Notes: generated by a model from the letters alone, not told the origin. A DNA stretch of 35,094 nucleotides from Phocaeicola intestinalis (GCF_014837065.1 NZ_JACSPP010000040.1:1-35094); one strand, 5' to 3'. Positions 15,646 to 25,099 are shown, counted from the first letter of the stretch. Translations and numbers: made by a program.

Positions 15646-15677
15646 TTTGGTATGGGATGAAAGAGCGCTTAACTTTG
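15646..15677 (+). promoter_or_regulatory. promoter of the Spy-like/lipoprotein operon
   Basis: TTTG (15646-15649), a 20-bp spacer and TAACTTTG (15670-15677) match the consensus exactly, 24 bp upstream of the ATG at 15702. Confidence 0.7.
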
Positions 15678-15701
15678 AAACATCATTAAAACAAAGAAGA
15701 T

Positions 15702-16220
15702 ATGAAAAGATACATTTGTAGTTTGTTGTTGGGGATGGCTTTCGGCGGAGAAATGTTTGCCGTGGCAGATAATTTTTCTGCTTTTCTTTGGCAAGCAGAA
15801 GAACAGGTAAAGGAAGTCCCCAACCCGGAGAAGATGGCAAAAAGGCGAACGGACGAAATGAACGAACTTTTGCAATTAAGCGAAAAGCAATACAAAAAAA
15901 TATATAAGCTTTACTTGAAACAGGAAAAAGAAAAAGTGGAAAGGATGACAGAAAGACATCTGCCTGAAGGAGGGCGTCCCCCAATGCCTCCTGAAGGAGG
16001 AGGAGGGATGCCTCCACAAGGCGGAATGCCTCCGAGAATGGAAGGAATGCCACCTTCGATGCCCATGAAGAATGAACGGGAAGATATGCAGAAACAGATA
16101 AAAAAGTTCGACAAGAAGTTAAAGAAGATTCTAACTGACGAACAATATGAAATTTGGTCTTCCCGAACTCCTGCAGGGAAAGAGGACGAGATGTTGGTAC
16201 CGGAAATGCTGATGGAATGA
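15702..16220 (+). CDS. exported Spy/DUF4890-like protein with Pro-Gly-Met-rich segment
   Basis: 172 aa. A signal peptide (residues about 1-22, ending GEMFAVA) is followed by a helical part with PEKMAKRRTDEMNELLQLS and a LYLKQEKEKVERM helix. Then comes a low-complexity segment (about 90-125) built of MPP and EGG repeats, and a second helical part ending LTDEQYEIWSSR, which resembles the LTxxQ motif of Spy/CpxP-like periplasmic proteins. Bacteroidota relatives are annotated DUF4890. A periplasmic chaperone or stress role is possible but unproven. Its stop overlaps the next gene's ATG (ATGA at 16217-16220). Confidence 0.75.
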   Translation: MKRYICSLLLGMAFGGEMFAVADNFSAFLWQAEEQVKEVPNPEKMAKRRTDEMNELLQLSEKQYKKIYKLYLKQEKEKVERMTERHLPEGGRPPMPPEGGGGMPPQGGMPPRMEGMPPSMPMKNEREDMQKQIKKFDKKLKKILTDEQYEIWSSRTPAGKEDEMLVPEMLME

Positions 16221-16726
16221 AAACGATAATAATATGGAGTGTGTTTGTTTTGTCAGTTATCAGTTCCTGCCAGCAAGCAGACATCGAATATTATCCGATA
16301 GAAAAGCATCATTTGGGGGAAACTTATACCTCATACACAATAAATAATGTGATGCAAAGCGATTCGGCAGGAGTGGTAGTATTCAATTTTTATCCCGAAG
16401 AAGTAACCAGTCTGTCGTATATCAATTACGATGAAGCGACATGTGTCTTTACTTCTCACCGGGGAGAAACGGCCGACTATCTTATTTCCTGGGATTATGA
16501 AACAGACGGCAACTACGTGGAAGTACAGTATGGACAGAATGCGATGTGGTATACCGTTAATGAACAAAAACACACAGGCGAATACCTCTTACGGGCGAAT
16601 GACGGTATGTCAGTGCGCATGTGCATGCGGTCGGGAGGAAGTATGTATATTGAAAATGGGGAAACGTTTTATCAGGCAAATGTGACAGTGATAAAGTTTT
16701 CTATTGAAGAAGCGGCAGAAGAATAA
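16217..16726 (+). CDS. lipoprotein of unknown function
   Basis: 169 aa from ATG 16217, selected because it overlaps the upstream stop by four bases and gives a lipoprotein signal MKTIIIWSVFVLSVISSCQQ with the lipid-modified cysteine at 18. The mature part is rich in beta-strand-like segments (AGVVVFNFYPEEV, ADYLISWDYETDGNYVEVQY, TFYQANVTVIKFSIEE). No family is recognised. Translational coupling to the Spy-like protein suggests the two work together in the envelope. Confidence 0.75.
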   Translation: MKTIIIWSVFVLSVISSCQQADIEYYPIEKHHLGETYTSYTINNVMQSDSAGVVVFNFYPEEVTSLSYINYDEATCVFTSHRGETADYLISWDYETDGNYVEVQYGQNAMWYTVNEQKHTGEYLLRANDGMSVRMCMRSGGSMYIENGETFYQANVTVIKFSIEEAAEE

Positions 16727-16745
16727 CCGCCGCTTCTTTTTATTT
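16707..16745 (+). terminator. terminator of the Spy-like/lipoprotein operon
   Basis: AAGAAGCGGC (16707-16716) pairs with GCCGCTTCTT (16729-16738), followed by TTTATTT. The lipoprotein stop codon (16724-16726) lies in the loop, so the last codons form the left arm. Confidence 0.8.
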
Positions 16746-16746
16746 G

Positions 16747-16754
16747 TATCTTTG
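16747..16754 (+). promoter_or_regulatory. -7 box of the AsmA-like gene
   Basis: TATCTTTG lies 26 bp upstream of the ATG at 16781, directly after the previous operon's terminator; no clear -33 TTTG. Confidence 0.5.
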
Positions 16755-16780
16755 CCGTTGTTTTATGAACAAATAAAAGA

Positions 16781-19765
16781 ATGATGAAAAAACGGACAAA
16801 GAATATTCTGAAAATAACCTGTTTGTCGGTCGTTGCACTGATTGTTCTGGCGTTGGGAGGCATAGCTTTGGCGGTTAATTTTATATTTACGCCCGAAAAA
16901 CTTACTCCAGTGGTATTGAAGGTATCCAATCAGGTCTTGAATGCCAAATTGGATATGAAAAGTGTGGAATTGACTTTCTTTTCCACATTCCCCCGTTTCG
17001 GACTGAAACTGACAAATGGAAGTCTGGTCTCGAAAGCGTTGAAAGACACATTGTGGCAGAAAACAGATTCACTGGTCGCGTTCGACAAGTGTGTGGTGGT
17101 AGTTAACCCGTTGGATTATTTGTATAAGAATAAAATTACGGTTAATTATCTGGGATTGGAAAATGCCTCTGTCTATGCTTATAAAAGTAAGGAAGGGGTG
17201 GCAAACTGGGACATCATGCAGGTTGACACTTCTGCTGTGGCAGCAAAGGATACGGTAACGGCAAAGCCCCTGACGGGAGGCATTGACATCCGCCGGGTTT
17301 CGCTGAAACATGCAGATGTGGTTTTTGACGACCGCGACACCCGGTTGTATGCCAGCTTGCAGAATGCTTCTTTAGGATTGCGTGCCGCTCTGCATAAGGA
17401 ACGTTCGCGATTGTCGTTGAAGTTTAAAAACGATAACATTATTTTCTGGCAAGACGGTCAGTTGTTGCTGCACCGGATAGCTGCAGAGTTGGATACCGAC
17501 CTTGAACTGGAACGGCAAACACGTAAACTGGTGTTGCATGATGCCGGCATCAAGGTCAACGGTATTCATTTTGATGTGAAAGGGACATTGCAGGGCGATA
17601 CGGTTCGTCGGGCACTGGCTGTAGATCTCACATACGGTCTGCATGCTCCTACGCTTGAAACGGTACTGAGCATGATACCCGAAAGTATTTTAAAACGTGA
17701 AAGCATGACTGCCAAGGGGGAAGTGATGATGCGGGGAACGGTAAAAGGCTGGTACGGGAAAAAACAGGTACCTGCTGTCACACTGGATGTCCGTATCAAG
17801 GATGCTTCTGCCAAATACGATAAATTGCCCTATGGAATTGACCATCTCTCGGCAGATTTTCAAGCTTTTGTAGACCTGATGCGTCAGAAACCTTCGTATG
17901 CCGATTTGAAAATTTTCCGTTTCCAAGGTGCACATACCGATGTATTGGCAGATGCGAAGGTGGATGATTTATTGGGTGATCCGGTGATTACGTTCAATAC
18001 CCAATCAAAGATAGACCTGACTTCGTTGGCACAGACTTTCCCGTTACAACAGGGAGTAACTATCCAAGGAGCTGTTGAAGCAAACTTACGGTTGAAGACA
18101 CGGTTGTCATCTATTAAGAAACGTGATTTGGGACGTATCCGGGCGGCAGGTAAAGTCACGATGAATGGCATGTCGCTGCAAGATACAGCCAAAGGCTTCG
18201 AGTTTACCAGCGATGCATCACTGGCATTTTTAGGCAATGATTTCTTGGCCGCCCGTGCTCAGATAAGCAAGCTGGTATTACGCTCTCGCCGTCTGGATGC
18301 CAATCTTTCCAGCCTTACCGCTACAGCAAAAACAACCAATCCGCAGGATACGGCACGAATAGCCAAAATGGATTGCAAGGTGGAATTGAATCAATTGAAA
18401 GGGAATATGGGAGATTCATTGGCTGTGTTTTGCAAGAAGACTACTGCCACTATCAGTCTGGAACCAGGACAGCGGAATCCTTCCATGCCACGTATCGGAC
18501 TTTCAATGGAGGCAGATACATTGTTTGCACGTGCAGGCGATATCCGGTTCGGTATGGACAAGGCAGGGTTTGGCGTATCGGCAGAAAAGGTGCGCGATTC
18601 ATTGTGGATACCTAAAGGCATCATTGGTTTCAATCGCCTGAAAGTAAATGTTCCTCAATTTACTTTGCCTGTCCGTATGCGCAAGACGGCACTTACTGTA
18701 GGCGACCGTCGGATAACATTGAAAAATGCCAGTTTCCGTATTGGCCGTTCCGATTTGACTGCAAGTGGTGTGGTTTACGACTTATATGGCGTAATGAAGC
18801 ATCATAAGGTATTGCGTGCCCAGTTGGATGTGTCTTCGCACAACCTTGATTGCAATCAGTTGATTAATGCCCTCAGTTTTCCGGCAGACACGGTGGATAC
18901 GGAAGAGGCTGCAGAAGAGAAAGTGGATACAGCCTCGGCAATGAAATTGTTTATCGTGCCGAAGAACATAGATTTCGAACTGCAGACAAATTTGAAACGT
19001 GTACGTTACGACAAAATGGTATTCGAAAATGTACGTGGTGAAGTAAACGTTCGGGATCAGGCTGTGCACCTCAATGCTTTGCGGATGAAAGGATTGGATG
19101 CAAGTATGTTTGCAACGGTGGTTTATCGGGCCACAGAGAAAAAGCGAGGATATGCGGGATTTGATTTCAGGCTGCGTAGAATCAATATCGGTAAACTGGT
19201 TGATTTCATTCCTTCGTTGGATACCATCGTGCCAATGCTTCGTTCGTTCAAAGGGCAGGTCAATTTTGATGCTGCGGCAGAAGCCCGGCTTGATTCGAAC
19301 ATGAACATCAAAATACCCAGCCTGCGTGCCGCAGTCCGTATCGATGGTGACAGCTTGGTATTGATGGATGGGGAAACTTTTTCCGAGATATCAAAAATGT
19401 TGAGGTTCAAAAACAAGAAACGGAATGTGTTCGACAGCATATCAGTTAATGTAACGGTGAAAGACGGTAATGTGACGGTATATCCGTTTGTAGTGCAAAT
19501 AGACCGTTATAAAGCTGCAGTGGGAGGGACACAAGGATTGGATATGAATTTCAATTATCACATATCCATTTTGAAATCGCCTTTGCCTTTCAAGATGGGA
19601 GTTACCATAACGGGCAATCTGGACAAGATGAAATTCAAACTGGGTAAAGCGAAATATAAAGATGCGGTTACACCGGTGGCCATCCGGCAGGTAGACAGTA
19701 CGCGGGTTAACTTAGGGCGTGACATCGTGAACGATTTTCGGAATATCGTGAGGCGGAGAGAATAG
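16781..19765 (+). CDS. AsmA-like family protein (large envelope protein)
   Basis: 994 aa. An N-terminal membrane anchor (residues about 9-35, ILKITCLSVVALIVLALGG) precedes a very long periplasmic part made of AsmA-like repeats: FTPEKLTPVVLKVSNQVLNA and LTFFSTFPRFGLKLTNGSL at the start, and the C-terminal region from about 800 (LRMKGLDASMFATVVYRA, FKGQVNFDAAAEARLDSNMN, ISKMLRFKNKKRNVFDSISV) typical of AsmA C-terminal domains. AsmA/TamB-type proteins are bridge-like and implicated in phospholipid and outer-membrane homeostasis. Either of two adjacent ATGs may start it. It ends 2 bp from the convergent MATE gene. Confidence 0.9.
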   Translation: MMKKRTKNILKITCLSVVALIVLALGGIALAVNFIFTPEKLTPVVLKVSNQVLNAKLDMKSVELTFFSTFPRFGLKLTNGSLVSKALKDTLWQKTDSLVAFDKCVVVVNPLDYLYKNKITVNYLGLENASVYAYKSKEGVANWDIMQVDTSAVAAKDTVTAKPLTGGIDIRRVSLKHADVVFDDRDTRLYASLQNASLGLRAALHKERSRLSLKFKNDNIIFWQDGQLLLHRIAAELDTDLELERQTRKLVLHDAGIKVNGIHFDVKGTLQGDTVRRALAVDLTYGLHAPTLETVLSMIPESILKRESMTAKGEVMMRGTVKGWYGKKQVPAVTLDVRIKDASAKYDKLPYGIDHLSADFQAFVDLMRQKPSYADLKIFRFQGAHTDVLADAKVDDLLGDPVITFNTQSKIDLTSLAQTFPLQQGVTIQGAVEANLRLKTRLSSIKKRDLGRIRAAGKVTMNGMSLQDTAKGFEFTSDASLAFLGNDFLAARAQISKLVLRSRRLDANLSSLTATAKTTNPQDTARIAKMDCKVELNQLKGNMGDSLAVFCKKTTATISLEPGQRNPSMPRIGLSMEADTLFARAGDIRFGMDKAGFGVSAEKVRDSLWIPKGIIGFNRLKVNVPQFTLPVRMRKTALTVGDRRITLKNASFRIGRSDLTASGVVYDLYGVMKHHKVLRAQLDVSSHNLDCNQLINALSFPADTVDTEEAAEEKVDTASAMKLFIVPKNIDFELQTNLKRVRYDKMVFENVRGEVNVRDQAVHLNALRMKGLDASMFATVVYRATEKKRGYAGFDFRLRRINIGKLVDFIPSLDTIVPMLRSFKGQVNFDAAAEARLDSNMNIKIPSLRAAVRIDGDSLVLMDGETFSEISKMLRFKNKKRNVFDSISVNVTVKDGNVTVYPFVVQIDRYKAAVGGTQGLDMNFNYHISILKSPLPFKMGVTITGNLDKMKFKLGKAKYKDAVTPVAIRQVDSTRVNLGRDIVNDFRNIVRRRE

Positions 19766-19767
19766 CC

Positions 19768-21111
19768 TTACCGAAGTATTTTGGGGAAGCGGAAGGCAAA
19801 AATAAGGGTACAACAGATGGCTGCTGTTGCATCTGAAATGCCTTCTGCTGCAAATACACCATGCACACCCATGATATGTGGAAGGACAAGTGCCAAAGGA
19901 ACCAGAAGGAAGACTTTTCGCAAAAGGGCGATGAAAATGGATACTTTTGCCTGACCCAGTGCCACGAACATATTTTGGCAAGTACGTTGCAAGCCGAATA
20001 TGGTCATACCGGCAAGGAATATGGGCATCATTTGACATACAACGGTTATTAGTTTTTGATCGGTAGTAAAAGCGCCAGCTATGACTGAAGGAAACAGTAT
20101 CATAAACACAATCAGCACAAAGTTGAATGAAAACATCGAGATAAGCGCAATCTTGAAACACGATTTGACACGATTGAAATCATGATGTCCGTAGTTATAG
20201 CTTACAATAGGGACAAATCCTTGTGCAAATCCGGTTAGTGGAACACTGACAATCATCATTGCACTTTGCATAATAGCGAGTGCACTGACGTAGATGTCGC
20301 CAAAGCGCTCCAACGTACCGTTTAATACGAAGCTTACCAGGCTTTCAGTACTTGCCATGATAAAAGGAGAAATTCCCAGTGCCAGAACGGGAAAAAGGAT
20401 GCTTTTGTGTAGCTTCATATACTGCCGTTCCAGCCGGAGGGAAGCTTTTCCGGATGTCAGGAAACTTAACGTCCAGGCCGCACTGCAAGCTTGCGACAAG
20501 ATGGTGGCAAAAGCTGCTCCTTTTACTCCCATGTCGAATGTAAAAATGAACAGAGGGTCTAACGCGATATTCAGAATGGCACCTATCAGCACTGAGTACA
20601 TGGCAATGGCGGGACGTCCTTGTATGTTGATAAAAGTATTGAGCCCTACCGACAATTCTACGAAGAGCGTTCCCAGCAGATAAACCGACAGGTAATCAGT
20701 AGCATAGCCGATTGTCCGTCCGGATGCACCGGTAAACAATAAAATCGGCTCCATGAAAATATATGCTATGGAGGAAGTGATAAGTGTAAAGATTATCAGT
20801 AAAATGAAACCGTTACCCAGTATTTTTCCGGCCCGTTCGCGATCGCCTTGTCCTAAGGCTATGGCTGCCAATGGAGCACCTCCAGCTCCTACGATAGATG
20901 AAAAGGCAGAAATCAGAATGATGACTGCGCTGGTCACACCGATTCCTGCCAGCGCATCAGTTCCGATGTCTGGAATATGCCCGATGTAGATACGGTCTAC
21001 GAGGTTGTATAGTAGGTTTACAAACTGTGCCGCGATGGCTGGGAGTGCCATCTTGAATACCAGCGGCAGCATACGTTCGGTACCTAATCTTTCTTCATAT
21101 GCATTGTTCAT
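19768..21111 (-). CDS. MATE-family multidrug/metabolite efflux transporter
   Basis: 447 aa from ATG 21109-21111; the longer frame starts with a TTG that lies inside the promoter box. Twelve hydrophobic helices in two halves are visible (MLPLVFKMALPAIAAQFVNL, then LLYNLVDRIYIGHIPDIG, the classic MATE first loop; second half from SILFPVLALGISPFIMASTE). GAGGAPLAAIALGQGDRERA is also family-typical. MATE proteins export cations/drugs using Na+ or H+ gradients. Substrate unknown. Confidence 0.95.
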   Translation of the reverse strand: MNNAYEERLGTERMLPLVFKMALPAIAAQFVNLLYNLVDRIYIGHIPDIGTDALAGIGVTSAVIILISAFSSIVGAGGAPLAAIALGQGDRERAGKILGNGFILLIIFTLITSSIAYIFMEPILLFTGASGRTIGYATDYLSVYLLGTLFVELSVGLNTFINIQGRPAIAMYSVLIGAILNIALDPLFIFTFDMGVKGAAFATILSQACSAAWTLSFLTSGKASLRLERQYMKLHKSILFPVLALGISPFIMASTESLVSFVLNGTLERFGDIYVSALAIMQSAMMIVSVPLTGFAQGFVPIVSYNYGHHDFNRVKSCFKIALISMFSFNFVLIVFMILFPSVIAGAFTTDQKLITVVCQMMPIFLAGMTIFGLQRTCQNMFVALGQAKVSIFIALLRKVFLLVPLALVLPHIMGVHGVFAAEGISDATAAICCTLIFAFRFPKILR

Positions 21112-21135
21112 TGCGCCTTTGCTTGAAAAATCGTG

Positions 21136-21143
21136 CAAAGGTA
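21136..21143 (-). promoter_or_regulatory. -7 box of the MATE gene
   Basis: TACCTTTG on the minus strand, 25 bp upstream of the chosen ATG. It excludes the longer TTG start. Confidence 0.5.
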
Positions 21144-21392
21144 ATCAATTATTTGAATGCATAAACGAAGAGAAAGCTGGATTTTATCGCTCTTTGTTTG
21201 TGCTTTATGTCCCGGTTTTGTTCCAAACGAATATCTTCATAAGTCCATAACATCTCCTTCTGAAAACGAAGATATACTTCATAAGCTATTCCAGTTAACT
21301 GCTACAATCCATGAAGATAACTGAAACGGCAAAGTAATATATCTTCATTTTCACCTCATTATTTTAATAATGACCGTCACATGCTTTTTGTT
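21144..21392. repeat. intergenic region with ATATCTTCATAAG-type repeats
   Basis: Between the MATE promoter and the flavoprotein stop codon there is no gene. Motifs related to the ATATACTTCATC repeats appear several times: AATATCTTCATAAGTCC (21230), GAAGATATACTTCATAAGC (21269), ATCCATGAAGATAACTGAA (21308, inverted) and AATATATCTTCATTTTC (21337). The order is irregular and partly inverted. Confidence 0.45.
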
Positions 21393-22349
21393 TTATGCCA
21401 TATCCATCAGGCGGTTTGCCTGCAGGCGAATCAGCGATTCATTATATTCATCTATCAGTTCTTTCATCACTTCGTCAACTGCTTGCAAGCGTTTGATTTG
21501 TGAGGCAACTTGACCAATTTCGATTTCTCCCTCAAAGATGTCTCCTTCGAATATTCCTAACTTGGCGCGTCCCCGTCCTAAGATCTCACGAAGTTCATCT
21601 ACTGATGCACCGCGCAGTTCTGCTTCTTCAACCCGTTTGTAGAAGTCATTTTTCACCAATCGGGTAGGCGAAAGTTGTTTCAGTGTCAGTATCGTGTCGC
21701 CTTCGTTCAGGCGCAGGCACCGGTCTTTGAACGAGAAGTGTGCTGAGCTTTCTTCGGTTAATGCGAATCGGGTTCCTATCTGTACGCCGTCGGCTCCCAA
21801 GGCTTGTGCGGCAAGGATGCTTTTGCCAGTCGCTATGCCTCCTGCAGCCAATAGGGGCAGAGTACATGTACGGCGAATGGCAGGGATGAGACACATGGTA
21901 GTGGTCTCTTCTCGTCCGTTATGCCCTCCGGCTTCGAATCCTTCGGCTACGATAGCGTCTACGCCCGCTTCCTCACATTTGGCTGCAAATTTGGACGAAG
22001 CCACTACGTGTGCCACGAGGATATCCCGTTCGTGAAGCCAGTCAGTCCATTTCTTTGGACTGCCTGCCGACGTGAAAACGATTTTTACGCCTTCTTCGGC
22101 GATGATTGGCATGATAGTATCTATTTCGGGATACATGAGCGGTACATTTACTCCAAAAGGCTTGTCGGTAGCTGTTTTACACTTACGGATGTGCTCGCGT
22201 AAGGTTTCGGGGTGCATTGAGCCTGCTCCCAGCAAGCCAAGCCCTCCAGCGTTGCTTACGGCAGAAGCTAATCTCCAGCCGCTGCACCATACCATTCCAC
22301 CTTGGATGATGGGGTATTTAATGTTGAATAGTCGGCAAATTCGGTTCAT
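21393..22349 (-). CDS. NAD(P)H-dependent flavin oxidoreductase (nitronate monooxygenase/FabK-like)
   Basis: 318 aa FMN-binding TIM barrel of the nitronate monooxygenase/enoyl-ACP reductase II family. Signatures: YPIIQGGMVWCSG near the N-terminus, SNAGGLGLLGAGS, the substrate-site AEGFEAGGHNG, and the phosphate-binding PLLAAGGIATGKS plus ADGVQIGTRFALTEES. The exact reaction (nitroalkane oxidation or enoyl-ACP reduction) is not decided by these motifs. It starts 35 bp after the radical SAM gene and may be co-transcribed with it. Confidence 0.88.
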   Translation of the reverse strand: MNRICRLFNIKYPIIQGGMVWCSGWRLASAVSNAGGLGLLGAGSMHPETLREHIRKCKTATDKPFGVNVPLMYPEIDTIMPIIAEEGVKIVFTSAGSPKKWTDWLHERDILVAHVVASSKFAAKCEEAGVDAIVAEGFEAGGHNGREETTTMCLIPAIRRTCTLPLLAAGGIATGKSILAAQALGADGVQIGTRFALTEESSAHFSFKDRCLRLNEGDTILTLKQLSPTRLVKNDFYKRVEEAELRGASVDELREILGRGRAKLGIFEGDIFEGEIEIGQVASQIKRLQAVDEVMKELIDEYNESLIRLQANRLMDMA

Positions 22350-22384
22350 GGTATTTCTTTAGTTAACAGTTAATAATGAATGAT

Positions 22385-24022
22385 TTATAAAGTCCTTGCT
22401 TTGAATACCGGTTTGGTTTGTTGCGATTCAGGTTCAAAACCAAACCAATACGTAATGTCTTCGTTTTCGGCAGGCGGAAGCAGGCAGAGACGCAAGTTTT
22501 CGTGATAGGTGCCATTGAGCACCTCCCAATGTTCGGGAGGTAATACGTGTTTGGTACGGACGCGGTAGGCCGGTTCTTTCTTAAGCGACATGCCCGCTTC
22601 TATCCATGCAAGTGTCACGGCGGTTTCGTAAGCCGGATAGTTTTCTTGACAGAACTTATAGAGTAGGATGCCACGCCGTTCCAGGCTCATGGGCTGGTCA
22701 ATGACGCCGATACGAGTCAGATGCTCCAAGAACCGGTGCAAGAATTCAGACTCTTCCACAATCAACAGGCGAGTGATTTCTTGCCAAGGTTTGGCATTGT
22801 AGAATCCGTCTATGAGGCGTGATAACATGCGTGCCGTTTGAAGTTCGTCGGGAGTGATTTCGTTGGTTTTCAACACTTCGTATGGAGGATAAGGAGAGTA
22901 GCTGATGCTTAATTCCGAGCTGCGCCGGCGCATTTCCGTTCCGGGAAGAAGCTTTAGAGATTCCAATTGGATTTCGCCGGCACGATAAGAAGCCAACGTA
23001 CGGACATCTTCGAATATCTCTTTTAAATGATATAAAGGTAATCCTGCTATCAGGTCGGCATGGGTTTCCAAATTGGGCAAAGCACATAAGAATTCCAGAC
23101 CGGACAGGGCATCTGCCAAGTCTCCTGCTCTCCGGCTGACGGTCAGCACTTCCTGATGGAGGCTTTGAATGCCTGCCTCTAAGTGTAATTGTCCCTTTGG
23201 CATGGCGGCAAGTATTTCTTTCAGCTCTTCGGATAAAAGGGCGGGATGCACTTCTAAGTGAAAACGGATGTCTGGAAATTCGCGGAATAAATCGAGTAAG
23301 GCGCGGGCATGACGGGTATTGTAATTGAAAGTCCGGTCGAGCACCCGGATATTCCGGATGTGGTGCTCCTGAATCAAGGAGATTCGCCTTCGGATGGTTT
23401 CAATGGGAAGGGTGCGTACGGGTTTCTCGCCTCCGCTTACACAAAAGGCGCATGTATTGAAGCATCCGCGTGTAGTTTCCAGTTGCACGAAAGGTTTGCT
23501 CCAATTGAAGAACGGGCTTTCTTCGGGCGGGACAAGCCGGTCGAAATGCATCACTTGTGCACGTCCGTTATTGTGGTAGGTGGAAACTGTATCCAAATAA
23601 CATAAGCCGGTTATGGTGTGCCATGCTTCCGGCTTATTCCATATTTCCAGCCAGCGTGCGAAAACCTCTTCTCCTTCGCCTCGGAATACACAATTCACGA
23701 AAGGATAATTACGTAGGAACCTTTCATTATCCCCCAAAAATTCGGGACCTCCCAGTGTGATGCAACAATCGGGGAGCAAAGCCTTGATACGTCCCAAAGT
23801 GTGAAGTAACATTTCGTGATTGAAAAGCCAGCAGGTAGCGGCTACGATATCCGGTTTCCGACGGAATACTTCAGCACTCGCCATGCCCGGATTTTCATTG
23901 ATAGTTGCAGAAACAATATCCCACTCTATATCGGCACGTCCGATGAGTTGGGCTTGCAAGGCGGGCAAAGCCAACGAGGAATGCGCATACGAACTGTTCA
24001 GGTCAAGCCAAAGGATTTTCAT
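22385..24022 (-). CDS. B12-binding-domain radical SAM protein (DUF4080 type)
   Basis: 545 aa. The N-terminal cobalamin-binding-like domain (residues about 1-140) includes ITLGGPEFLGD. The radical SAM core follows, with the cluster cysteines C187, C191 and C194 in TTRGCFNTCAFCVSG. The C-terminal 200 residues match the DUF4080 region usually found with this type (GIQSLHQEVL, DLIAGLPLYHLKEIFEDV, LKLLPGTEM). The substrate is unknown; the class includes methyltransferases and methylthiotransferases. No maturation gene is adjacent. Confidence 0.9.
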   Translation of the reverse strand: MKILWLDLNSSYAHSSLALPALQAQLIGRADIEWDIVSATINENPGMASAEVFRRKPDIVAATCWLFNHEMLLHTLGRIKALLPDCCITLGGPEFLGDNERFLRNYPFVNCVFRGEGEEVFARWLEIWNKPEAWHTITGLCYLDTVSTYHNNGRAQVMHFDRLVPPEESPFFNWSKPFVQLETTRGCFNTCAFCVSGGEKPVRTLPIETIRRRISLIQEHHIRNIRVLDRTFNYNTRHARALLDLFREFPDIRFHLEVHPALLSEELKEILAAMPKGQLHLEAGIQSLHQEVLTVSRRAGDLADALSGLEFLCALPNLETHADLIAGLPLYHLKEIFEDVRTLASYRAGEIQLESLKLLPGTEMRRRSSELSISYSPYPPYEVLKTNEITPDELQTARMLSRLIDGFYNAKPWQEITRLLIVEESEFLHRFLEHLTRIGVIDQPMSLERRGILLYKFCQENYPAYETAVTLAWIEAGMSLKKEPAYRVRTKHVLPPEHWEVLNGTYHENLRLCLLPPAENEDITYWFGFEPESQQTKPVFKARTL

Positions 24023-24038
24023 GAGGAAATTTTATTAA

Positions 24039-24119
24039 AAACACAGATTAGCTCAGATTGACGCGGATATCATATTATTTAATTATGAATCAGCAAGAAT
24101 CTGGGTTAATCTGCGTTTC
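24039..24119. repeat. imperfect palindrome of the CACAGATTA type
   Basis: AAACACAGATTAGCTCAGATT is matched by the inverse of AAACGCAGATTAACCCAGATT. It fills the gap between prs and the radical SAM gene and is related to the arms at 4619-4704. Confidence 0.6.
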
Positions 24120-24127
24120 ATAAGAAA

Positions 24128-25066
24128 TCAAAGCAAATATTGCGAGCTGATAGATTCGTGGCTCAATACACGGCGAATCGTCTCAGCAAACATGTCGGCT
24201 ATAGAAAGCTGTTTCACTTTGGCACAACGGTTTGAGTACGGGATGCTGTCGGTGAATACCAGTTCTTCCAGTTGCGAGTTTTGTACGCGTTCGGATGCAG
24301 GACCCGACATGACACAGTGGCTGGCGATGGCACGTACCGAAGTCGCTCCGGCTTCTTTCATGATGTCGGCAGCTTTGGTGATGGTACCGGCGGTATCTAC
24401 CATGTCGTCTATCAGCACTACATCTTTACCCTTTACATCACCGATGATTTGCATCGATGCTACCACATTGGCTTTTTCACGTGTCTTGTGGCACAATACC
24501 AAAGGTACATCCAGGTATTTAGCATACGTACTGGCACGTTTCGAACCTCCCACATCGGGAGTGGCAATGACCAGATTAGGCAAATGTAAAGACTGGATAT
24601 AGGGAGCAAAGATGGTAGAACCGTACAGGTGATCAACCGGAATATCGAAGAATCCCTGAATCTGGTCGGCATGCAAATCCATGGTAATCAAGCGGTCAAT
24701 GCCCGCTACGCTTAATAAGTCTGCCACTAATTTGGCACCGATGGATACACGGGGCTTGTCCTTGCGGTCTTGTCGTGCCCAGCCGAAATAGGGGACAACG
24801 GCGATGATACGTTTGGCCGAAGCACGTTTTGCTGCGTCAATCATTAATAAAAGCTCCATCAAATTGTCGGAGTTCGGAAAAGTTGACTGTACGAGAAATA
24901 CGTGCTGGCCACGAATCGATTCTTCGTAAGATACTGCAAATTCGCCGTCAGCGAAATGAGTAATGTTCATGTTACCCAGCGGGCATCCCAAACTTTTGCA
25001 GATTTTCTCTGCCAGATATCTCGAGTTTGTACCCGAGAAGACTTTAAATCTTGATGTTTCGCTCAT
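24128..25066 (-). CDS. prs: ribose-phosphate pyrophosphokinase
   Basis: 312 aa from ATG 25064-25066; the longer frame reaches toward the promoter. It makes PRPP from ribose-5-phosphate and ATP for nucleotide, histidine and tryptophan synthesis. Signatures: SGTNSRYLAEKIC, GEFAVSYEESIRG, the flexible-loop region VPYFGWARQDRKDKPR (91-106), and the PRPP-binding DVVLIDDMVDTAGTI. It has its own excellent promoter. Note Trp96 where most family members have Tyr in YFGYARQDRK. Confidence 0.97.
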   Translation of the reverse strand: MSETSRFKVFSGTNSRYLAEKICKSLGCPLGNMNITHFADGEFAVSYEESIRGQHVFLVQSTFPNSDNLMELLLMIDAAKRASAKRIIAVVPYFGWARQDRKDKPRVSIGAKLVADLLSVAGIDRLITMDLHADQIQGFFDIPVDHLYGSTIFAPYIQSLHLPNLVIATPDVGGSKRASTYAKYLDVPLVLCHKTREKANVVASMQIIGDVKGKDVVLIDDMVDTAGTITKAADIMKEAGATSVRAIASHCVMSGPASERVQNSQLEELVFTDSIPYSNRCAKVKQLSIADMFAETIRRVLSHESISSQYLL

Positions 25067-25099
25067 TGTTAAATATGTTGCCTTAAAAAAGTATATATA

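Noticed and set aside
19766..19767. Terminator between the AsmA-like and MATE genes
   Set aside because: The stop codons are 2 bp apart, leaving no room; any terminator would lie inside the opposing gene and none is evident.
21112..21138. Longer MATE protein from an upstream TTG
   Set aside because: The TTG overlaps the TACCTTTG promoter box, so it would not be transcribed as a start.
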